Assembly: GCF_001625305.1 (NCBI RefSeq)
Contig: NW_017804021.1
Location: 1,104,016 to 1,168,015, forward strand
DNA: 64,000 nt
Origin: Branchiostoma belcheri
Taxonomy: Eukaryota > Chordata > Leptocardii > Amphioxiformes > Branchiostomatidae
Reading direction: 5' to 3'
Shown here: piece after piece, positions 54,301 through 64,000 of the stretch
Layout of the letters: the number at the start of each line of letters is the position of its first letter
Position numbering within the stretch: position 1 is the stretch's first letter
Notes under the pieces: model-generated
Databases searched by the model: none
What the model saw: only the letters and a program-made list of their open reading frames with translations
What the model was told of the DNA's origin: nothing
Made by a program: the position numbers and the translations under genes

Positions 54301-57300
54301 CACCAAACGCCCTGTTAGGCCCAACCATTGCACACCTAACTGCAGGCATTGTTTAAAGCTCAGTCTAGTGACGATGCCTCAACTGTACTTTGTGGCAGTG
54401 AGTTCTACTCTACGCTAGTTCTAGGAAAATGCAAGTTTTTCAACACTTCTGAATCAATCCTTGGCTGATAATTCTGTACTTGGAGGCATGACTTGGCTTG
54501 TTCTTTCTTGTTCTTGTTCATACAACAATAGCCCACCTTTTTTTACCACGACGTCCCTGTCTTCACCATAGGTATGGATCATCCTGGCCTCCTGTGCTGT
54601 CAGCATGGTGACAGCAGGGTTCTCAATCTTCTGCTCCTGACAGTTCTTCACCACAATGCTGTCCACAGCCTTCCTGGCCCTGTCTAACCTGTCCTGGTCA
54701 GGTCCAAACAGGAGCAGTGTCAGTTCTTTTGGAGTTGAGGCTGGGAAGGACACGTTCCCTGCAGGTCTGGGAGCAGGAGAGGGTCTGCTGGATGAGTTGT
54801 CGGCATCAGAGGAACCAAAACCAAAGGCGCGAGCAAACTCTGTGGGAATATGAGAATCAAATGTAACATTTTTTTAAGGTATTCGTTGGTCACAACAATT
54901 CATTTTATTGGTGCTTAGGAATTTTTTTAGCAAAGATTCAGTCAGATTATGAAAACAGGGTGTTGTGAAGAAAACATTAATCTGATCATATCTTGAAAGT
55001 TCATATGTTTTGGTAGAAGTCATTATGAACGAGATTGATATATAAGTGCCAACACAAAAAAATTGGACTCACTCATTAATCTGATTATATGCAGTTTTGA
55101 AACCAGTATAGAGAAGCACCAGACAAACAGACAAACACACAGACAAAACAGACAAAAAAAGAGAAATAATTCAAGGACTGTTACAACTGTAAACCAACTT
55201 TTGAAGAAACTGGTTCCATGCCCATTCATGGCAGCCCTTCTGTCCATCTCTGTGTGGAAGTCCTGTAACATCTGCTGTTGGAAGATGGTGATTCTTACTT
55301 CCTTCACGCTGGCTGGGCTGCAGTCACGGACAAAGTCAGCAATGCCACCAAGCATGCAAAAGGCTGACTTATCAGGGCCAATGTTAAATCCTCCTGAAAA
55401 AAAAGGATTTTAAATGTCTTCATACATGTATCATATGTGTTGTTGGAATTTTGAGGTGAAGCATTCAAGTTCATTCCTTAAAAGCCCAGCAACAATTACA
55501 TGCAGGTATGAATGATACCTGAAAACTATCATTATCATCATAAGACAGAACATCAATATGTAGAGAATTTGTATCAGTATAGAGTACAGAGTAGAGAATG
55601 GTCTTCAAGCACCAGGAAAAGGGATAGTGCAAGATAGTGCAGGGTGGGGATGGTATTTCAGTGCCAATGAAAGGGACGGTACATGATAGTACAGGTTGGG
55701 GATTGTCTTTCAGCATCAAGCATACAATATATCTTATGTCATGTATCATATCTGTGGTTTTGAATAAACTTGAATAAACAAGGAAAGGGATGGTACAGGA
55801 TAGTACAGGGTGGGGACGGTCTTTCATTAACTCAGGAAAGGGATGGTACATGATAGTAATTATAAAGGGTGAGGATTGTCTTTCAGCATCAAGGAAAGGG
55901 ATGGTACATTATAGTACTGGGTGGGAATGGTCTTTTAGCACAAAGGAAATGGATAGTATAGGGTGGGGATGGCCTTTCAGCACCAAGGAAAGGGATTGTA
56001 CAAGATAGAATAGGGGGATGGTCTTTAAACACCAAGGAAAGGGATGGTAAAAGATAGTACAGTGTGAGAATGGTATTTCAGCACCAAGGACAGGGATGGT
56101 ACAAGATAGTACGGGGTGGGTCTTTCAGCACCATGAAATGGGAAGGTACATGATAATACAGGGTGAGTATGGTCTTATATCACTTAAGGAAATGGATGGT
56201 ACATAATAATACAGGGTGAGGATGGTCTTTTAGCACGTGTAATAGGGACCTGACTAGCTGAAGGGCTGCCAGAAGTGCGATGTAGTCAAGCTATTCTAGT
56301 TACTGCTGAGACAAAAGTTTTGATTGACTAATTGCCTCACCTGTTCCTAAGGCAGGGAAGGCCACACTCTGCATATTTTTCTGTTCAGCAACCACCAGAA
56401 CTTTCTTGACATAGCCTCTGAGCTGGTCTTCCCTGTTTGGGGAGGTCAGGTGAAGCACATTGCTGCATGGTAGGTCGTGTCCTCCTGCAAGGCAAGTAGC
56501 CAAGGAATAAGGCCTAGGAAAAAATGTCTCCTGTTTCCCAACCAATCAAAGTAAAAACCAGCCAACCCAGCCTTTTTTTGGTTGACTGCTAGCAATTCCA
56601 TTAAATTTCTAATTTGAAACATTATTTCAAGGATTTTTGAAAGAAAATTTCCTTTGAGTAAATAGGGTAAAATACTCCCCAGAAGCAAATGGAGGGACGG
56701 GTTCTGGCCCTAATCTTTTCAGTTTTACATTTGTTATGTATTTGCTGGCTCATTTCAGTCAACAGGAAAAAGAGAATCTCTACCGAACAATCCAAGTTTT
56801 TTGCAGGACTGTCACTCCTTGACAATTGACTGGAGTTGTAAAGTCAAAAATTTGGTCAAAAGTCTGATTACTGTGTTAGGAAATTATAGTTCATACTTTA
56901 TAGTTACTTCTATCAACACCGACAAACTCTCAAGATATGTTTTGAAGTTATTGATTGCTTCTCACCTGTGACGACCACACTCCCGTCTCTAAGGTTACCG
57001 TTCTGCATGATGTACTGCTGACACTCCCTCTGTAACCCTGGGCCTGCTGCACCCCCAACAACCTTGGCCATCCCTCCACTCAAACCTGAAAAAGGGAAAA
57101 GAAATTTGACTTGATGCCACATTAATTTTTATCTGTTGATTAAAATGGTGGTCTTTTGGTTAGGGTTGTTGACTTGGAAGATTCCAGGGTGCAAATCCTG
57201 GGCAGACCCCACTGTTGCATCCTTGGGAATTTACTAGGCATTTCACACCTATTTCCTCACTTGACTCAGGTGAAAATGAGTACCTACTCTGAGTTAGGGA

Positions 57301-60300
57301 CATCCTTTTGGATGGGACATAAAGCTGAAAGTCCTGTTTTTGAAGAGTCACGCAAATGATCCCACCACACTTATCATAAAGAGTAGGGGCCCTTCCTGGC
57401 ATGAATTTTTCAAACCTTACAGTCCGGTCTTACACAGCTTGTACTTACTGTACAAAACTGGTGCGTTACACTCAAAGGCAGTTTACCGGTTATGCAAAAC
57501 AAAGAAACAAAACACTTTAAAATGTTTAACTACAAAATAAACAAGAAAACAGAGTGAGGGGCTTCACAGTCATTATGTCTGGGTCCATAAGACCTGAGTT
57601 ATTCTTTGAAGGCCTTGGTTAAGGTATATACTCTAAGGTGTTTCAAGGTCATGAATGTATTTACCAAGGTCATTCCTGGTTGGGTTGACAATGGCGTCCA
57701 CCCTCTCACCGGTGATGTCCCCTGTCCTGACCTGGACAGTCACTGCAGCCATGTCCATCTCCTGTACACCAGCCTGGGGCTTCCTCACTGCTGAGTAAAT
57801 TTCTGATTTGGAAAAACAAAACAAGAAATCAGAAATTTCAGACCTCCAGGTTATATAATCCTAATCCTTGGCTTTCTTTGCTCTCCCTTAAATTCTCCTA
57901 TGCTGGATCCTGGCTAGATTTTGAGACCTTTAAGCTCCTGTCATTCTGCCCATCAATCATCCCTACCCAAGAGCCACCAATTTACTCTGTTTGGACAAAG
58001 AGATATATTCATGGCATAGCAAAACAATACTTCTGTTCACAGAAGTAAAAATCAAGGGCATTGAGATATGTGCTGGTGTAGTGTACATATGTATCAAGAT
58101 TTAGAAGATGTAAGGTAAGTATACTAAAATGAGATGTCTTACTGAATAAAAACGGAGGGAATAACATATGATTATGATTTAAGGGTTAATGACCCGCCCC
58201 GAGGTGAATATGGTGTGATAAAACCTTGTCAGTTGCTATAACCACCGAATAAAGCCACCAAGTGAGCGCAGCGAACGCGGTGGCTTTATGAGGTGGTTAT
58301 AGCAACTGACAAGGCTTTATCACACCATATTCACCGAGAAAGGGCGGGCCATTAACGCTATTATCATATAGCTTACACGATAGCCTATCCAAACTGATGC
58401 AGTAAGTGACACAATACACATGCTGAATAGAATATAAAACATAGTTCCATCATAGAAGTCACCTGAGGTCACTGGGTAGAGTTCACGTTAACTGGGTCAC
58501 AGACAGGGAACAGGTGTTCTTATGGGAGTCACCCGAGGTCAATGGAACACAACTTAAGTTATTTTTGGATTTTTTAGAACTAGAGCCGTATTCTATTGGG
58601 TCACCTGAGGTCATATGCGGGTGATTAATTGGGTTGTTTAATGTATGGATTGGGATGAATAAATACCCGGTTTTGACTCTATTTGTGACATTATGGCGTC
58701 ATAAGGAATGTGGAATGGAGCCTTCTGATTGGTCAACGTCACCTGGCTATATGATAATAACCTATAACACACAAATTGGTTACAGTTTTAGGCAACAGCA
58801 AGAGGTAACAAGCTGATGCCTTTTCCTTATCCTTTAAATCTGTAATACATTCTTGGCCTTGATTTTTATATTTCCATGTTCTGTATGTGACCATTATTTA
58901 TCAGACAACGTCTCTGACCTGTTCCTTTGCCCCCACTGCCACTTGTAGGGACAGCAGCTACAGGTGTTGTTCTTCTGCCTTCCTGTCTGTCCTTCAGCTC
59001 TTTTGCAAAGGCTTTTACAGTGGGCTGGTCAAACACAATGATCCTTATGTCCTGGAAGCAATATTTGGGATGATATCAAAGACAATGTACATCCAGAAAT
59101 GATGCTTTAACTGTGAAAAATCAGAATGACCCAACAACAGAAATCTTAAAGTCTGAAAAACAACAGCGAAAAAACAACTGCTTACGTATACAACAGTTTT
59201 ATGAATTTGTTTTTTTTATTCAATCATAGTTGTGAATTTGTCTGTCTGCATCTATACATTTTTTAACTGGCTCCCAAAAGAACCAAACTTTGTTCAGGCC
59301 CCCAGCCAGCTTCTTGAACCTTTTCACCTAACTTCCTGTGTCTAACCTTCCTGTCAGTCTGTGGTTAGGGAATTCCTCCCACCTGCATACTGAATGGGCA
59401 GACATACAGATACAGACCTGCAAACCAAAAAGAATACCTCCATAAAAATTACCTTGACGGAGCATGCACGGTTCCTGTAGTAGAAACCCAGTATTGCATC
59501 ATACATGGACTTTGCCACCTCATCCCTTCGGAAGCCCATGTTGCCTGTGCCAATAGCAGGGAAGGCGATGGACCTGTGTCCACTCTGACTGGCATTACTC
59601 AGGCACTTGAAGATCAGCTTTTCCTGAGGCTGAAAGCATTGGATTAAATCCTTATCAGATTTAAGATCTATAATCCTTGACGTGATCTTTATATGCTGGT
59701 ATCATAAAGCATACTTAGTATGTGTAGTAGTAATACATGTAGTACGAGTAGTGATATCCAGTATTTTATTATACAGATGCCCCTGATGCATGTGTGAGTA
59801 GCAGTGAGCTGGTCTTTATACCACATTTCCAGGTAGCTCTGTCAAAAGGGTCTATGCTGGTAAGGCTGCACACTTTTAATGTCCTTCTTAACACATTTAT
59901 CATCCAATATTTCTCAGTCTAGAATGTCACCTCTGTTTTCTGGTATGCAATTTGGGGATGGTGTAGTGAGTTGCAAAATCTATTTCATAATTTTTTTTTA
60001 GTTATTGTAAGTGCAAGTCTGAGTAAAAGCAGCTGACTTACAAGGCAACACCAACCAAATGAACAACTTACATTTCTGTCTGCCATTCCAAACAGGACAG
60101 CGTGGTAGACTTGACTACAGCTCAGCCTTCCTGCAGACTGGGTCACAACAACTTCACCTGGCTTAGCCTGGCCATGGTTGTTACACAGCTGTGATATAGA
60201 ATAAAAGGATGTCAAAGTCATGAATAGCATATAAAGCAGTGTTCTGGCCAGTGTCTGCAAAAATGCAATGTTCTTTTGTACTGTAGATTGGTTCTAGCTA

Positions 60301-63300
60301 TTAACTAGTGGTACCAAATAGTTAGTTTGTGGGCCTTCATGCATCAAATATGAAATGTTGACAAAAAAAGAGCTAAGAAATGTCAGTACTAACATGGCAG
60401 TAAATTCCATATCAAACAGATTTCCTTATCCAGAATATTTTTTGGTTTGCCACCTTGAAATTGCATTGGATGTTTTTACAGCATTCAAATTTTGCATTGT
60501 TTATCGTAAAAGTCTGAATGAGAGAAGGCTAAGGCAACTGCAGCATCAAACGGATGGCACTTCAGTACACTTGATTCACACAGCTGAATTCAGCACCAAG
60601 AACAGAACCTAGTGTCTGGGTGGCCACACCAATCTATGTTACTGGCTCTCAGACAATTTTAAGCAACAAAATGCCAGCTGAGGATGAAAGCAAGGGGTTG
60701 GGAGGAAAACATAAATCTGACCATATGCAGTTGCTGAACCTGTCAGGCTGCACCAAGGCACAGAATCCTTTCTGCTGATATGCTGGCGTGGACTAATAAG
60801 GAAAACATTTAACTGATCCATACCTGTTGGAGCTGTAATCCACCTGCCTTCCCAAATGCACTGTTAACTCCTCCACCAGTCAGGGCCAGGTTTGTACCAG
60901 TGGTGTTCACAAGAACATCCACCTGGAAATATAACATCCTCTTAAAATCAGTGCAACACTATTTTGTAATAAACAGAAAGGTGCAAAATTTGATTTTTTG
61001 CAATAGCTTGTACTACCTCTTCTGCATCAATGTAGGCTTGATGCAAGGTAAATATTTGCTAATTGCAAGAGAACACACTGTTACATCTTGTACAATTATA
61101 ACATTTATTTTTTTAGTCTATAGATCTATCATTACGATGTTTCTTATTACATTAATGAGGGGTTTTACTTTTTTGGAGGCAGAGGAAAATGACTATGTCT
61201 CAAATCCCACATTTTTGATGAGAGGGTTTTCTGATTGTAGTAGAAATATGTTTTTGTAGGTTTTCTACATGGTGAAAGAATGGTGAGATTGTAGAAACTG
61301 TTATAAATAAAAACCTTACCAACTAAATAAATCTATCAAAGCCATTTCTTTCTCAAAGGTTGACTTTTGCACCTGTTCTTGGGTAATATCTCCCTGTTTC
61401 AGCAGAATCTTGACACCCCCAGGTCCTGACAGTATGTTGTTGGCTGCACCAGTTGATACTGCCCCTCCCCTCTTACTGCCTGGACCCTGCCCAGGTATCG
61501 TCAGCTTGTCCCTGCCAAACCTACAGAAACAAGAAATTAAAGATACGTCAAAGAACTTTGAGCATTATGTAATATAAAATAAGTCAAGCAACTGAATACT
61601 TCTCTGAGCAGTCAGATGTTTCAGATAGCATCTGTTATCTTTCATGATCCCCTACCTAAAATGTCTGACTCCTCAGGGAAGTATCCATTTCCTTGACTTA
61701 TTTTGTATCATCTGTAACCTGCATGTGGATCATGAAAGACTATGGACAGTATCTGAAATGTCTCATTTCTCATAGAATTTGAGTAATTTTGTACCACATA
61801 AGAAAATTAGAGCTTATCTAGCAAAAGATAGCTGGCAATGTACATGTATTGGATACTCCTATTAAAGTGATTTTCTAATCAACTGAATGTTGATGTCAGT
61901 TGCACATGGATAGCATGGCTGGCACACAACTTTTTGTTGCAATAAGTTGAAATAATGTTGAAATTAAACCATTACATTCAACAAATGCTTCCTTCATAAC
62001 ACTTCTTGAACTAACCTTTTGACAAATTCGTCCTGGAATGCATCAGCTTTCCTGGAGTCCATCTCTATCAGATGAACCTCAGTCAGGGTACAGGTGTTGT
62101 TAACTTGAAAGAAGCTTTGCACAGAATCCAATATGGCAGCCGCACATAGGCTCATGGGGTATCCATAGATGCCTACAGGAATGAACGAATAAAATTATCA
62201 ACCAACATGTCATTTTAGTTGCATGCCACTCAAAGACGATGCTTCCCAGGGTGTAGGTGGTCAGTTTTAATGAAATGTTTTAAATGTTGAGAACAGAAAG
62301 GAAACCAGGAGAAAAATATTCCCTCTCCTTGGCACTGAAACAGAACTTTGTATCAGTGTCTTATACATTTTTGGGTCAAATGAAAAAAAATTATTCCCTT
62401 TTATCCATCCCCTGAACATTCCTTGTTTACTAACTTACCTGAACTGATCCCGGGTATTGCAATGCTGTGGTTGTCCTTTGCTGCCTGCATAGACTTATAG
62501 ACAGCTTGCTTCAACAGAGCTTCCTTGACTTGCTTGTCTACATCTGACATATCTGTAATCAAGAAAACCAATCATTGCATGGGTCAGTGGTCTTCAGATG
62601 GATAAGTTGCCTGGCTTTTACTCTTCTTTTTTTCAGTTCCATTTTTCTTTCCTGATAACTTCCCCGCAGAAATTAAATTATCGTGAGGCAATCATGCTAA
62701 ATAGGTAATGGTGGTATTAAAAGGTCTGTGGACAAAATATCCTCTCAATCATTGGCCTCCTCACGTCTCAGTAGACAATGGGCTTGGTCCAGGAGATTCC
62801 CGGCACCAAAATGTGCTGTTAGAGACAGGTTAAACGTAGTTTGGTATGCCAGTAAAATTTGCACCTCAAAATTCAAGAAATTAGCATTTCAGAGGGTTAA
62901 GATTTCAAAACTTTCCAGGGAGCATGCACCAGGACACCTCATGTTGGTTGTGCTCACAAGAGTGCAAATTATCAAATTGTGCTGCTGCCTCTGGAACAAC
63001 ATGTGCAGTAAATTACATTTTGTACCTTGACTCCACTGTGGTCCTACAGCATGCACCACCATCTTGCAGGGCAGGTTGTATCCCTTAGTAGTCATCACTT
63101 CCCCATCAGCCAATGGACCAGAGTCTCTCACATGCTTATCACAGTCCTGCTGGATCTGAGGACCAGCTGAAAGAACAGACAGACAGAAAGACCCTGTATG
63201 AGATGTAGGTTGGCTGTAAGTTGATGTCATCTAATGTATTGTCTGTATCTTCTCTCCTGAATGAATTGTGGTCACTAGACAGCTAAAGAAGAGACAAAAA

Positions 63301-63967
63301 CACTGAAATAACAGAGACGTTTCATTTTTCTCAGGATAAAAATTAAAATTTTGGGTTCAGAACCAAATTGGTTCGCAAGAGTAGTGAAAGAAGCAATATA
63401 CATCAGGTCCCTACAACCATCCCTGTATAAGATTCTGCAAAACATTATTCACTGCTCAACAAGTCAACTCCTACCTGCATAATGTGATGTCACAGAAGTG
63501 GTGGCCTATATCTTGACAAAGATTTGGGCTGTACAGTCAAAATTTCAAATGAAATTTTATTGTGTGTTAAAGACTACAGTTTAAAGCTACTTCAGAAAAA
63601 TCTCTAATTGGTTATTTTAGTGAAGATGTTGCAAAGGCCTCTTGTGCTGAGAGATAATAACATGACACAACATTAACAAAGCCTTAAGTTCCAAATGACC
63701 GATATGGAAACTAGTCACCAGTCAGCCGTACAAAACAAACCAATTCTTGAGTATTCTAGACTCTTTTTTTCTCTTTTTTGAACATGTTCATTCTGGAAAC
63801 CTGTCTAGTATGAGATATTTACCTGCACGAGCGATAGCCCCTGCCACACCTCCGCCGTGCCTCAGGGTGTCATTAGCAGCATTCACGATGACGTCCACAG
63901 TGTGTCTCGTGATGTCACCATGCACCACCACAAGTTTCTTTCCATGTTTGGTGGTGTGGCTGCACAG
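51315..63967 (-). CDS. PARP14-like macro-domain mono-ADP-ribosyltransferase, 5' partial
   Basis: Nineteen in-frame exons give 1,039 C-terminal residues; exons continue beyond the window's right edge. Macro 1: 63823-63967, 63026-63166, 62439-62552, 62016-62172. Macro 2: 61373-61520, 60824-60922, 60072-60188, 59453-59629, 58919-59051. Macro 3: 57665-57802, 56966-57085, 56341-56484, 55199-55393. Then 54537-54839 and 54006-54150 (KH-like or linker), 53306-53514 (WWE-like, …IEAAYK…IDFKAMRV), and the PARP domain 52554-52797, 52160-52257, 51315-51607. Macro 1 has the ADP-ribose loop VNAANDTLRHGGGVAGAI and SSGIYG. Macros 2 and 3 have degenerate loops (VNTTGTNLALTGGGVN; VNPTRNDLGLSGG). The catalytic domain keeps His in LWHGT and Tyr in GSYFALKAAYS, with Val where polymerases have Glu (TVFVIFHD), as in mono-ADP-ribosylating PARPs. 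PARP14/PARP15-type proteins act in interferon and DNA-damage signalling in vertebrates. Confidence 0.88.
52416..52479 (+). repeat. 32 bp tandem duplication
   Basis: 'atatcaagtgcatgaattgc' with 'caaagctact' occurs twice in succession, in a PARP14-like intron. Confidence 0.85.
53579..53728. repeat. 150 bp palindrome with one mismatch
   Basis: The sequence from ATTACCCA to TGGGTAAT is its own reverse complement about a centre between 53653 and 53654, with a single A/G difference and no loop (centre CTGTATACAG). It lies in the PARP14-like intron between the exons at 53306 and 54006. No gene or target-site duplication is clear. Confidence 0.95.
55594..56240 (+). repeat. ~50 bp minisatellite in PARP14-like intron
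   Basis: About twelve imperfect units of the form 'caccaaggaaagggatggta' followed by 'caagatagtacagggtgggg' and 'atggtctttcag', broken once by unrelated sequence at 55727-55785. The unit junction contains the TTCAGCACCAAGGACA motif seen alone elsewhere in the window. Confidence 0.85.
57145..57400 (+). mobile_element. tRNA-derived SINE
   Basis: 'ggtggtcttttggttagggt' resembles a polymerase III A box, and GGGTGCAAATCC about 40 bp later a B box. The body has 'ctcaggtgaaaatgag' and 'gggacataaagctgaaagtc', blocks shared with the SINE pieces at 19546 and 19716. It ends near 57400. It lies in an intron of the PARP14-like gene. Confidence 0.65.
58185..58356. repeat. Foldback element in PARP14-like intron
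   Basis: The left arm 'gttaatgacccgccc', 'gaatatggtgtgataaa', 'ccttgtcagttgctataacc' faces 'ggttatagcaactgacaagg', 'tttatcacaccatattc', 'ggcgggccattaac'. The arms are ~75 bp with a few mismatches and surround a GC-rich loop (agtgagcgcagcgaacgcg). Weak complementarity continues outward ~20 bp. Confidence 0.85.
60345..60480 (+). repeat. Dispersed repeat shared with 26955-27070
   Basis: 'gctaagaaatgtcagtacta', 'cagatttccttatccagaat' and 'tttgccaccttgaaattgca' occur in the same order and spacing as in P4HA intron 1. Confidence 0.65.
61574..61765. repeat. Interleaved inverted repeats (A-B-A'-B')
   Basis: Block A ('ataagtcaag', 'gaatacttctctgagcagtc') recurs inverted at 61665-61712. Block B ('tttcagatag', 'ctttcatgatcc') recurs inverted at 61724-61765. 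The order allows two mutually exclusive hairpins. Confidence 0.55.
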
Positions 63968-64000
63968 CTGAAGGGAAAATTTGTTCATGTGAGACTGTTG

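Noticed and set aside
55594-56240. Regular ~50 bp repeats resembling an array with spacers
   Set aside because: Imperfect contiguous minisatellite in an animal intron; no spacer sequences and no cas genes.

Overview
The window is animal nuclear DNA, most likely from amphioxus (genus Branchiostoma). I infer this from small introns with clean GT-AG sites, animal-only gene families (RAB9, prolyl 4-hydroxylase alpha, PARP14-type macro-domain PARP, C-type and SUEL-type lectins), tRNA-derived SINEs, CR1-like LINEs, many foldback elements, and exon-shuffled receptors of the kind known from lancelets. I built the multi-exon models by hand from splice consensus, phase continuity and protein-family similarity. 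No transcript or database was consulted.

Layout. 1-3.7 kb: no gene, three diverged copies of a ~220 bp repeat. 3.8-4.4 kb (-): intronless RAB9 GTPase. 5.3-8.65 kb (+): nearly full-length CR1-like LINE with two frameshifts. 8.7-10.6 kb: one weak orphan exon, a short minisatellite, and a 148-base assembly gap sitting inside an inverted repeat. 10.6-18.4 kb (+): tandem duplication carrying two membrane-anchored C-type lectin genes with mucin-like stalks. 19.0-27.45 kb (-): complete prolyl 4-hydroxylase alpha gene in 15 exons. 28.6-33.0 kb (-): signal-anchored or secreted protein with three CCP/sushi modules and a Cys-rich terminal module. 35.0-35.9 kb (-): single-exon leucine-rich-repeat protein. 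36-38.4 kb: mostly gene-free. 38.46-48.08 kb (+): a large type II membrane receptor with a tyrosine-rich cytoplasmic region and an extracellular stalk, SUEL lectin, F5/8C discoidin, EGF, FAMeT-like and (past an apparent frameshift) trefoil modules. 48.1-51.3 kb: minisatellite with an inserted LINE tail, and a large foldback element. 51.3-64 kb (-): the 3' nineteen exons of a PARP14-like gene (three macro domains, WWE-like region, PARP catalytic domain), whose 5' end lies outside the window.

How the genes relate. No operon logic applies. Several loci (two C-type lectins, CCP protein, LRR protein, lectin/discoidin receptor, PARP14-like) belong to families often used in surface recognition and innate defence, so the window may be an accessory, fast-changing neighbourhood beside two housekeeping genes (RAB9, P4HA). 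That grouping is inference.

Most unusual items: the multi-domain lectin receptor (tandem exon duplication, GC donor, frameshift before the trefoil exon); the contrast in the lectin pair between a diverged carbohydrate domain and an identical tail; and the abundance of hairpin-forming elements, including a 150 bp palindrome with one mismatch.
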